A stretch of DNA of 64,000 bases from Xenoacremonium recifei (taxonomy: Eukaryota; Ascomycota; Sordariomycetes; Hypocreales; Nectriaceae): contig WOFQ01000005.1 of assembly GCA_012184525.1 (NCBI GenBank), positions 868,001 to 932,000 on the forward strand, in the 5' to 3' direction. The notes beneath the pieces were generated by a model that did not search any database, was not told the DNA's origin, and saw only the letters and a program-made list of their open reading frames with translations. The translations under genes and the position numbers were made by a program. Below, piece after piece: positions 12,519-21,487 of this stretch; the stretch's first letter is position 1; each line of letters begins with the position of its first letter.

Positions 12519-14306
12519 CTAGGTTAACATTATTGTGATACCATCGTCCAGACAACATCCACAATATGTCGTCTCGCCGAAGAAAAACTTGGCTACGGTT
12601 CTGATGTCATGAGCGTTGCGGATCTCTCCCAGTGATCTTCGCCCGTGCCCATCTTCGGCCGTTTTCCAGCTGGTGATCCGTGAAGGCTTTTTCAGCATCA
12701 GACCCGTTCTAAGCACGTCGTTTGGGTTTTGGAGGACCAGGCTACTGCAGACTATATGGCCTTTTCATCAGCCCGGAATGTCACCCTGACGAGCTATGTC
12801 ATAGCGGACTTTGGTGGTGCTGTATGGTGAGTTTTAGGACCTGTGATTTGACTCTACCCGTGAGATGAATATGCCACAGCCGAAAGCCCAGCACATGCTT
12901 TCCCTAGTCCTCGATGTCAACGAGGTAGCGCTCATAAACATACCGAGGGCTAATAAAGGTACCGCGGGAGATGCACCAAAAAGCTGGTGCTTGGGTTTGG
13001 ATGACGCTGACTATAAAAAACCGGGATACACCGTGCCATCATCGTGCTTCGATACTATATAATTGAACGCATCACCATTCGGGACTCTACTGACGCCTTG
13101 ATCGTTCACGGGATTGATCTCGGAGGTCTGTGTCTTCGGTTTCCGTGTCATGATTTGGTGGGAGCTCGTATATAAGGTATGCCTGTTGTTCGTATTGGCA
13201 ACTTGCACTGCCACCACATCGTGAACGCTCGCATGGCAAACTCCGAAGCCTACCACATGGCAAGCGTTAGGATATTATCTTGATTGGAGCATGCATCCGT
13301 TTTATCCTATTTCGGCCCTACGCGCCACTCCTGTGAAGAAAGATATCAACACCATCCCGGAGTTTGTACGTAATCGTTGATCAAGAGACTAAAAGACATC
13401 AAGAAAACTTTTTTGAGAAGACTTCTTACTATATATTATTCGCCCATCCCTTGAATCTACGATGATGAGATCAATTTGTAAGTTCAGCTTTGTGGACAGC
13501 AGAAGTAGATGTACCAGCCAGTGTTATAACATCCACGCTTTTCGGGAGTTTCCGTACAAGAGAACCTTCCCGGACCTGCGATATTTTCGCGGTACAGAAA
13601 TGCCGTCTCCTTAACTCGGCGGGACTTCGTGTTATGCCTCACAGCCAACCTATGACAGAAAACGACAAACCGACAAATCGACACCTTGCCCGCTCCTTGT
13701 AAGGCCAGCCTTATGGAATACCAATACGTGTTCAATTGAAAAGGGTGATCTTAGCAAAGATACTCCTTTTTGCGTCCCTACAACTTTACTTACGTGCAAG
13801 GAGTGAATTAATCCGTGGCTTCTTGCATAGGGACAGATGAAATGTTTATAGATTGACAACACTCTTTGAGCCTTGGGGGAAATAGACCTCATTCTTCGAA
13901 TAGATCAAAAAATAGAATATGGTATGTCTGAATACATACATGGATGGCATGTTTGCTCTTGCATTGGTAGCAAATATTGCAATCGGAAAGACCTGATGCA
14001 GCAATATGATCTTGAATGCTGCACTTACAAGTGATGTATATGATGTAAAGCACGTAGACATTCATTTAACCCAAGAGAAGGCAGATAATAAATCACTAAA
14101 ACATGGAAATAGCATTCTAACAAATCATTTCCTTTATCGGAGTAGTCATAAGTCATACTGGATGGATATCAAACTCAAACATCCCAGCCCAAACCCAAAC
14201 CCAACCAAAGCATATCGTTTCTCATATCCCATATCCTCTCTTTTTATTCTTCATTCACATTGATGTTCATATCGCCATCGCTGTGAACATATCCTTCAAG
14301 ATATCC
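12519..14306. other. AT-richer spacer with coding-like debris
   Basis: This part of the long spacer is visibly richer in A/T than its surroundings and has TATA-like words (for example near 13170). Several short frames have gene-like composition. One is a minus-strand frame ending at 12519 that could be spliced in at about 12733. Another is the plus-strand tract described separately at 12740-13275. No complete gene model holds. It may be decayed coding sequence or a repeat remnant. Confidence 0.35.
12740..13275 (+). pseudogene. possible decayed gene of unknown function
   Basis: Three coding-like segments follow each other on the plus strand. The first ends near a GTGAGT donor at about 12829 and contains NVTLTSYVIADFGGAV. 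The second (ATG at 12865) contains LVLDVNEVALINIPRANKG and WCLGLDDADYKK. The third runs from just after an A6 run at 13015-13020 and contains IIERITIRDSTDALIVHGID, then an in-frame TAA at 13173-13175, then NLHCHHIVNARMANSEAYHM to a stop near 13275. The second and third are in different frames that meet at the A6 run. I recognise no family. It could be a broken gene, a gene with introns I have mis-drawn, or chance. Confidence 0.3.
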
Positions 14307-15104
14307 TCAACGATACATCGGCTCGGCCGCCCGCGACCGAGGCTCATAGAAGCGCTCATCCGGGAACGAGTGCTCAGGATACGGCGGCGCCCTGCGCTCC
14401 ATGCGGAAGCCCCTGGCCTCGAGATCCGGGCGACGCTGCTCGCCCTTGCGCACGGGGACAATCTCCTCGTAGTAGACGAGGTCGCGACCGCCGCGGCCAC
14501 GCACGCTCCGGGCGCGCTCGATGACTACGGGCGCGGCGTCGTGGCTGCTGCGGCGACGGTGATGGTGGTGGGAGTGCGAGCGCTGGTGGGAGCGCGGATC
14601 TGAGGCGCGTCGCTGAGGTTGAGGAGGACGCAGTTGTTGCTGGTGCTGGTGTTTGTTGTTCAGCGGCCGAGACGCCCATTCTTCCTCGTCGCCGTACAGG
14701 ATGCCCTTGGGCCAGGCCTTGTGGGCGAGGAAAGTAGCGAGCCCGATGCCCGCGATCAGGCCGGCCGTGTTCTTGAAGAGGCCGTGGGGGTGCTCGACGG
14801 TGTCCTCCAGCACCTGCTTGGCGCGTTGACGGTGGCGGTGAGGCGCTGGCGATCTGCTGGCGGATCGTGAGCTGGATGTCGAGCTCGCCCTGGACCTGGA
14901 CCTTGAGCGAGAGCGGGAGCGGGACAGCGAGGCCGATGGCGCATGGAACGACGAGCGCCGCCGGCCTCGCGAGGGAGATCTAGCTCTGGGCCTGCTTCTG
15001 CTGCCGGCGGAGGTCCGGACGGGCGACGGTGACGGTGAAGGTGACGGTGAAAGTGACGAACGGGTGTCGTTGCGGGGCCGCGACGGAGATCGGGCTCGTT
15101 GCAT
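14307..15104 (-). CDS. conserved fungal SR/SP-rich protein of unknown function
   Basis: A 265-residue single-exon protein. The start is the only ATG in the frame; the open frame continues upstream only to a GTG. Residues 1-110 are Ser/Pro and Ser/Arg-rich, with SP repeats followed by a run of SR dipeptides, as in RS domains. Residues of about 115-160 form the only non-repetitive part, with KQVLEDTVEHPHGLFKNTAG followed by a small hydrophobic Gly/Ala stretch (LIAGIGLATFLAHKAWPKG) that could be a membrane-associated or glycine-zipper-like helix. The tail is Arg/His-rich. Proteins of this layout are common hypothetical proteins in filamentous ascomycetes. There is no RRM, so a splicing role should not be assumed. 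Confidence 0.65.
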   Translation of the reverse strand: MQRARSPSRPRNDTRSSLSPSPSPSPSPVRTSAGSRSRPRARSPSRGRRRSSFHAPSASLSRSRSRSRSRSRASSTSSSRSASRSPAPHRHRQRAKQVLEDTVEHPHGLFKNTAGLIAGIGLATFLAHKAWPKGILYGDEEEWASRPLNNKHQHQQQLRPPQPQRRASDPRSHQRSHSHHHHRRRSSHDAAPVVIERARSVRGRGGRDLVYYEEIVPVRKGEQRRPDLEARGFRMERRAPPYPEHSFPDERFYEPRSRAAEPMYR

Positions 15105-16399
15105 CGTGTTTCTGTCTTGGCAACGGTCTTGGCCGGATGTCTTTCTTGGTGTTGTGGCGACGGACGGCTTATACTGACTGACTGACTGCTCCGTAACTAA
15201 CGGTGGATGGGGGAGAGCGTTGGCTCCGAGGAGAGGGTCCTGGATAGAATAGAATATCTTGTCCGCAATGGGTGGTGGTTGCACGGTGAGGTAAACCAGG
15301 GCTCAAATCAGGGCAGGCCTGCAGAGGGCTGTGCTGTGCCGTTCCGATGATGATACTGACTGACTGACTGACTGATGCTCTCCTATCAGGGAGACCGTCA
15401 ATGCTGAAGATCGGTTACCTTAATACGCCCAGGATCGGCAAGGAATCGGCCAGCAAAAGACTCGCCCTCGAGAAAGATCAGTCTCAAGCAATTTGTCGGG
15501 ATTCGGCGATCAGGGATCTATCTGGCTGAGGTCAGAGGGATCTCCTCGGAAGGCCGCTGCCGATGGCGATTCGATGGACGACCACCGACACTCGCGGAGA
15601 TCCAGGGGTCCAGGGGCAGAAGATGCTCAATCGCTATAATGAGCCCGAGACCTGGTCTGGTCGGGTCAGTCACACACGCTCGGGTCGGCCTCGTGCGCTT
15701 CGGCGAGTGCAATGTTCTGGGCTTGAACGAGGATATCCTGGCTCAAGAGCAATGACGTACAAGTACTGGCCTAGCTGGGCCTCCCCCTGGTTCCTTGATC
15801 GGTGGACCCGACGCTACTGGTTCTCGCAAGGGAGGGAGGACGTGAAAGGGCGCTTATTAACAGGCGATGTCTGTAAGGATCAGACGAAAGCTCAAGAGCT
15901 CTTGTGATCGACTCTGACGGGGGCAATAAGGGCGATGTCGAGGGAGATCCTCGAGAAGCTGAGAATGCGCTGGGAAGCGGCGGGTTGTGCATCGCCAGAC
16001 GAGCCTGGGATGCTGCTCTCTTATGCGGGCGGGGGTGAAGACATCGAGAACGCGCTGCTGACACAGCCCTCCCAGCATCAGTGAAACCATTGCGGCTGAG
16101 GCGGCTAGGGGAATCCTGGGAGGGCGCCCGTTCATGCTGTCACCTGGCCGCAGCAGTATCATGATATCTGGGGTTACCTGGTCCTCTTTGCCTTGCGCAG
16201 AGCCTCTCCTCCGGTCAGAGCCTTGAGTAAGCGTCTCTTTCCACAGCAAATGCCTCGCGTCAACTTCAAGTCCCGAGGTCGTATGGTCACGAGGCTGGAC
16301 AAAACCTCGCCTTCCGAAGCCGGAGGAAGTGCGCGAACAAGCATTTCAAAGCTGTCTCCCGGCGAGCTGGAGCGGCAAATGGATTCTAACGGCCGAGTG
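15105..16399. other. spacer upstream of the SR-rich gene
   Basis: No gene model was found. It contains the two (ACTG)n microsatellites at 15173-15188 and 15355-15374 and one GTACAAGTAC word at 15757-15766. Minus-strand frames between about 15860 and 16460 have mixed composition and may be more debris of the decayed gene candidate that starts near 16881. Confidence 0.45.
15173..15374. repeat. two (ACTG)n microsatellites 170 bp apart
   Basis: (ACTG)4 lies at 15173-15188 and (ACTG)5 at 15355-15374. Both are preceded by ATACTG-type sequence, so they may share an origin. They flank the upstream region of the SR-rich gene. A related GACTGACTG cluster occurs near 42990-43008. Confidence 0.8.
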
Positions 16400-16881
16400 T
16401 CAAGTGTACAGCCAGGCAGCGATGCTAAACGCCTTCCATGTGAAAGGCCAATCCTGATTCTCAAACCGATGTCTAGAGCCTGGGTCGAGGCCCTCCAACT
16501 GCTGCAAGTCTGTCACACATATCGGGCGTGTCGCGGGAAGAGCCGCAAGGAGGGGGGGCAGACCGTTGCGATCCCGTGACAAGATACGTGTCGAAGATTC
16601 GCTCGATGTTTGCGTAATTGTGATTTCGTCTCACATCCATGACCAAGGGTGGTGTCGATTGGCGTAGATATGGCATTTCAGTAACAATTGATATCTGGGA
16701 GGGTGGGATTGCTCGGTGAAGGAGACCGATCTCTCGTGCTGCGCCTCCATCGGCTTCCTCAAGGAACCTTGGCCATGATTCCTTCGGAGGCGTAAACCAA
16801 TGATGGCAAAGAACAAAGTGCACGTTGACTCCCTCCTCTCGGAGCAGGAGATCAAGGAGGTCCTCGAAAACAGGATAATGA
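16400..16881 (-). pseudogene. probable frameshifted or decayed gene fragment, unknown family
   Basis: From about 16881 the minus strand carries a convincing coding frame with ordinary codon use. It contains FEDLLDLLLREEGVNVHFVL, then CHHWFTPPKESWPRFLEEAD, IPPSQISIVTEMPYLRQSTP and NYANIERIFDTYLVTGSQR. At a homopolymer (seven G on the plus strand, 16552-16558) the coding character moves to a neighbouring frame. That frame continues with RPICVTDLQQLEGLDPGSR and FENQDWPFTWKAFSIAAWLY and stops at 16400. The original frame reaches its own stop at 16473. The 5' side may begin after an acceptor (branch CTGAC, then TAG) at 16882, but no clean first exon was found. A single-base indel at the run, real or from sequencing, would explain the break. 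I do not recognise the family. Confidence 0.4.
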
Positions 16882-17327
16882 CTAGAAGCATGTCAGCTGA
16901 AACAGAAGTCCAGGATCAGGTTACGCGTAAATCGAATCCCATCTCCCCTCAGATACATTTCATATCAAATGAACCTCAATGCCGCCTGTATCGATGATCA
17001 AAATTGCTTGACGTTGGGGTCCAAAAAAAAAAAATGGCGATATAATTCATTTCCTCATGGCTCTAACAAACAATGCTGTGTTTCTATGCAACATTCCCCT
17101 AACTCCGTGTACATGATGCAAGGTGATATATAGTATGGTTGACATCCGTGTCGATGGCCGCCGTTTTCTCGCTTTCGAGAGTGTGAAGTCTCCCAGGATG
17201 AAGTCTTTTGACGGGGTCAAAGATCAGGCTTGCCGCAATCGTAGATGTCGACAGGGTTGGTGGGATAATTCAAGCGTGTCCCGGCAATAGGTGTCTGATA
17301 AGACCAGTGGCCTGTAGAATCCTCCAT

Positions 17328-20300
17328 CTAGAGAACCGATGACTCCTTTGGTGAAGGGCTGTTTGATACGCTCTCCAGGTCTTCCTGAGGTGCCGACTTC
17401 ATCAGCTCCAGCACCGCGTCTTGCCACCCCTGACCACAAGTCTGTCTCACAAACTCGGTATTGAGGCAGTCTCCGAAGTATCTCTCGCGCCGGGTAGTCC
17501 TTCTCTCCCCACCCTCCAAGGCAGAATATGCACTTCGAGTGTTGCGCATCCGCTTACGTTTCCCCCCTTCGCTGAGAAGGTTGCTCAGCTTAAGTCTTTC
17601 GTGCATGAGCCGGTGATCGAATTCCACTATTCCTCGTACCCATGGTGCCACGTCAAGCACTATAACCTTCATGGTGCGGTCAAACACAGAAGGTTCTAGA
17701 CTGCTGGACATCTGTGCCTTCTCCGAAATAGCAATCGGATCAAACGCGAATGCGAGGTCAAGCCGTGTCATCTGATCCGGGTTTGAGGCGAAATGCCTGT
17801 CCAAAGTCGAAATTGCTTTCGTCTCTGTTACTGGTGCCAGCACTGTCCTAATCTCAGACGACGTAGGAGCAAGGGATGACCTATAGAGCTCCTGTTTTGA
17901 TAACGACTTGAGAGATGTAGAGATGGACGGGTGTGGGCATGAATAAGGCACCCAAGGGTCAGCTTCGAGTAGCTTTCGCCCAATAATAAAGTCATCCCCC
18001 ATCTTGGTTGGCATATCTGGCAATGTCGCATCGAGTGTCGTGTTCAGTCCGGCCGCAAAGGCATGACAAGAGGAGATATCCGCGTCGCTCATTGACTCGC
18101 AGAAGGCATCGTAAGATGCAATCGTGCCACGTCGTTCTTGTCTAGAAGAGGGAAGGGCCTTTGTCTTTGTCCATGAGTACAAGTCTTGCGACTTAGACCA
18201 ATCTCCCATGTCAAGACCCCAGGAGTCCCAAGATTGATGCAAAGCCTCTTCCTCGGCAGCCAATGGATCTTTTGAGCTGGCAATCAAATCACGACCAATC
18301 CATCCCATGCCGTGGAGGTAGGTGCCTTCGCTGATGACCCTGACCACGTCCCCGTTCTCGTCGAGATCAGAACCCTTTGGCCATCGAGGATAGAACCAAT
18401 CAAAACCTCCCCGTCGATCTCCAACTCCAATTTGACACCAGAAATTCAATTCTGTAAGAGTTGCTCTCAAGTCGTTGCCGCGACTTGCGTAGAGGGACTG
18501 CACTGCTGGTCTCTGAAGTGCATGACCCTCATTAGCTGCTATTAGCAGGCAAAGGTCCACGGCCAAATCAGTTGGTGGAGGAGAGAAGCGAAATATGCCA
18601 TGCAGGCTGAGGCTCTGAAGCGGTACCAAACTCTCGTCGTTGCAGGTCATAATGAACGGCCGTTTAGACTGTGCAATCATCCCCATTAAGGTAGCCCAAA
18701 ACTGCTTGTCCTCTTCGTAGAGAATGTCGACTTCTTCAAGCAGAATGAGCGATTGCTTTTGGTTGTTGCTTGGTTGACTCTTCGTGGCTGTTGGCTTCTT
18801 GTCGTTCATTGCCTTGCCGGCGTCATTGGGTGTTGTTGGCTTAGGGGCTGCAGACGACTTTGGCTGGAAGAAAGCTGTCATCATCCCTTGTTTGCCAGAC
18901 TTGAGATCCCTAGCAACTTCATCTTCGGCCCCTTGCTCAACGCCTTGCCCTGTGCCGTTTTGCTGCACCAGGTGGTTGCGTGTCATATCGCCGACCTTCT
19001 CCAGAATGTCTTTGCCGCTTCGTCGACTCCCGGGATTGATTTCAAATATTTCAAAGCCCAGCTCGTTCGCAACAGCGTATACCGCAGCTGTCTTCCCGCA
19101 GCCATGGGGACCGCTGATTATGGCGACATTGGTCAGTCTCTTGGGCTCTTTCGAATCCTTCGCTGCCATGTCACCACTTCGAATCACCGTCTTCTTCGCT
19201 CGGCCTGTGCCAGCGGGAGCCCAGTCATCCTCGTTCTCTGAAATTTCGTCCATCTCGTTCGCCTCTTCATCACTGTCCACGATGAAATCGTCCAGTTTGT
19301 TCTTTTTCCGTCTCTTCCGTGGCGCTGACTCTGGCCTCGATTTGTCTTTGCTCGAGGATCCTTCTGCACTGGTATCGACTGCTTGGATTTTAAGAGCCTC
19401 AAGCCACTCCTTGAGCATCGGTGCCTCTCTCCCAGCTTGTAAGACTTGCGAAGCTGTGGTGGGTGCATACTTCTGGGTCCAGGCCTGACTCTCGCAGGTT
19501 GACCTATCGTATGCGGACAACGTTGTTGATAGTGTGCGGCAAACACGATCAACAGCTGGATGGACTCTTGCCTCCTTTATACCAAAAAACTCGCCCTGGT
19601 CTTCATTGTCGTCACTGATAACCTTCCTTAACTTGATTGTACGAAGTTGTGGGCGAATTCGCTGAAATAGTTTAGGACCGCTCTCAAAGTGACATTGTGG
19701 TATGCGCAGTTGCTTCGGTGCCGGCTCAAACGCATCAGGGTCTGTGGGAAGATTGTCTCGAACATGGCTAATGTTCATCTGGTCACCAAAACGAGACATG
19801 ACAGACTCGTTCGGAGAGACGGTGACTATACATCCCTTGGATTTCCTAGAAGTCATTTGCTCCAGCGCATCGTCATTGCGCCGAACAGTCAGATTCTCGT
19901 CCCCGCGCACATGGGACATGCCCTGCGGCGGCCATAACGGATGCACGGCGCCCGGAACTTTGATCCCTGCTGGTTTTGCCCCGAAACGAGGCATGTTCTG
20001 TAGCTTCTCGGCGGAGAATTGGAGGCGCGACTTCTTCGGGGATACGGGGGTCGACATGAACACTGTCTGCCTTGGAGCAGAAGGCTTCTGCACCGTCGCA
20101 CTGGCGTCATCTTTGAGCGTTGCTGACGATCCCTTTTTGGCCAACTTTCCGGTGAAGAAGGGGTGTGTCGACTTGGGTGTAGATTTTGCTTCTTTTGACT
20201 TCGGTGTTGCTTTTGCATTCTTCGTTCGTGTGGCCGGTGAGGGGATCTTTAGCGATCCTGCGAGAATTTGAGAGATCTTGCCGCCAAGTTCCTTGCGAGA

Positions 20301-20930
20301 TGCTTCGTCGCGACCATATCTTATCGTGACAACACGCGACGGCGATGCCTTTTGTTTCGTTTTAGGAGGTGAACCCAAAGTGCCCGTTCTAGTGTTGAAC
20401 TTCAGCACTTTTTTAGGCTTAGGAGAAATCTTGGGGATCGTGGTCGGAGTAGAGGGGTCGGCGCTGGGAAGCATTTCGGATGGAGTAGAGAGAGTCTGCT
20501 CTGGGGGTTTGACAGAGATATCGCTTAGTGGAGGTGTCGGGAAGTCGGCGGGTGTATCTTCAATCCGTGTTGTTATCGAATTGTCGGCAGAGCACTCAGG
20601 GTCCGTGGCGAGAGTCGAATCTGCGGCATCAGCGTCTCCCTGCTTCCGCTTCGGTTTCTTTGACGCAGTAGACCTGTCGGTCCTAGGTTGATTTGGTTGA
20701 CGCCGCTTCTTGCCCTCCATTATGTTGCCCGCGTCGCTATGGGGATCCTCGAGCTGGAGATTCGTGTTGGGAGTGATGGCGTGCGCCGTCGCATCGGCTT
20801 CCGATATGTCCATGGTGACAGTAGCTGGAAGGTCGGTGGATGGGCCTTTGGTGAAGAAGGGATGGACCTTCTTCACTTGAGGCTCTCCAAGGCCTTCCTG
20901 GACCATCGTCGCGACCAGAACAGGTCCCAT
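17328..20930 (-). CDS. ELG1: ELG1/ATAD5-type AAA+ ATPase, PCNA unloader
   Basis: Large subunit of the alternative RFC complex that removes PCNA from DNA after replication; it acts in the nucleus with Rfc2-5. Single exon, 1200 residues. The open frame extends four codons further to a GTG, so the ATG at 20930 is the first usable start. The N-terminal 560 residues are Lys/Ser/Pro-rich and look disordered. HPFF motifs lie near residues 23-26 and 256-259. The segment WTQKYAPTTASQVLQ precedes the AAA+ core. The Walker A motif is GPHGCGKT (about 607-614), Walker B is LILLEEVDIL (about 725) and the sensor-1-like FIMTCND is near 760. The C-terminal half matches the clamp-loader large-subunit layout. 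It is divergently transcribed from a UTP8-like gene 557 bp away. Family assignment is strong; the PCNA-binding role of the HPFF motifs is inference. Confidence 0.85.
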   Translation of the reverse strand: MGPVLVATMVQEGLGEPQVKKVHPFFTKGPSTDLPATVTMDISEADATAHAITPNTNLQLEDPHSDAGNIMEGKKRRQPNQPRTDRSTASKKPKRKQGDADAADSTLATDPECSADNSITTRIEDTPADFPTPPLSDISVKPPEQTLSTPSEMLPSADPSTPTTIPKISPKPKKVLKFNTRTGTLGSPPKTKQKASPSRVVTIRYGRDEASRKELGGKISQILAGSLKIPSPATRTKNAKATPKSKEAKSTPKSTHPFFTGKLAKKGSSATLKDDASATVQKPSAPRQTVFMSTPVSPKKSRLQFSAEKLQNMPRFGAKPAGIKVPGAVHPLWPPQGMSHVRGDENLTVRRNDDALEQMTSRKSKGCIVTVSPNESVMSRFGDQMNISHVRDNLPTDPDAFEPAPKQLRIPQCHFESGPKLFQRIRPQLRTIKLRKVISDDNEDQGEFFGIKEARVHPAVDRVCRTLSTTLSAYDRSTCESQAWTQKYAPTTASQVLQAGREAPMLKEWLEALKIQAVDTSAEGSSSKDKSRPESAPRKRRKKNKLDDFIVDSDEEANEMDEISENEDDWAPAGTGRAKKTVIRSGDMAAKDSKEPKRLTNVAIISGPHGCGKTAAVYAVANELGFEIFEINPGSRRSGKDILEKVGDMTRNHLVQQNGTGQGVEQGAEDEVARDLKSGKQGMMTAFFQPKSSAAPKPTTPNDAGKAMNDKKPTATKSQPSNNQKQSLILLEEVDILYEEDKQFWATLMGMIAQSKRPFIMTCNDESLVPLQSLSLHGIFRFSPPPTDLAVDLCLLIAANEGHALQRPAVQSLYASRGNDLRATLTELNFWCQIGVGDRRGGFDWFYPRWPKGSDLDENGDVVRVISEGTYLHGMGWIGRDLIASSKDPLAAEEEALHQSWDSWGLDMGDWSKSQDLYSWTKTKALPSSRQERRGTIASYDAFCESMSDADISSCHAFAAGLNTTLDATLPDMPTKMGDDFIIGRKLLEADPWVPYSCPHPSISTSLKSLSKQELYRSSLAPTSSEIRTVLAPVTETKAISTLDRHFASNPDQMTRLDLAFAFDPIAISEKAQMSSSLEPSVFDRTMKVIVLDVAPWVRGIVEFDHRLMHERLKLSNLLSEGGKRKRMRNTRSAYSALEGGERRTTRRERYFGDCLNTEFVRQTCGQGWQDAVLELMKSAPQEDLESVSNSPSPKESSVL

Positions 20931-21487
20931 CGAGTCGTTCACGGCTTTGTGAAGTCAGTACGTCTTCATTGACCAAAGACAGATCCTAGGTCCTACCTGC
21001 AGGTTGAAGTCAATTCACCATGATCCAGGGAAGAAGGAAGAAGGCTGTTCAAATATATAAGGACAAAAAGAGAAATTGAAACAGAGGAAATAACAGATCT
21101 CTAACCAATTACCGTGCCGGAGGCTATCCACAGAAATCCTGGAGTTGGATAATTGAGGTTTGAGGGAGCTCCAAAGGTCAAAGTTCAAGAGGTCCACGAT
21201 CGCGTTCAAGGGCTAGGAAACGCGTTTGGCGAGCGCGCCTTCCCGTAAAGTGCGTCAGGGATCTGGAAGGCACCCACATCTCATGCGCCACACCCCCGCC
21301 ACTACCAAAAGGTACGTATCTTCTTGCCCCACCATCGGAATTTCGTGTCGGCCCGCTCCAACTTTTTTTTTCTGTGAAACTTCCTGTAGAAAGACGTACA
21401 AGCCCATACGGACGGCTTCGATCTCGGTGAACGATTGCGAGTCTCAGCACTGGAAATATCTCCTCGCTTGCCGAATCGACAGTCGCC
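20931..21487. promoter_or_regulatory. shared divergent promoter of ELG1 and the UTP8-like gene
   Basis: 557 bp separate the two divergent start codons. No conserved ORF crosses it. Both genes are needed in growing cells (replication-clamp recycling and ribosome biogenesis), so joint control is plausible. I could not identify a specific site. Confidence 0.6.

Noticed and set aside
16975..17020. possible first exon containing AILIIDTGGIE for the broken gene at 16400-16881
   Set aside because: Its frame and donor (GTTCAT) do not join in phase with the best acceptor at 16882, so it was not included in the model.
17022..17034. poly-A run as a retrotransposon tail
   Set aside because: There is no adjacent reverse-transcriptase-like sequence and no target-site duplication could be seen.
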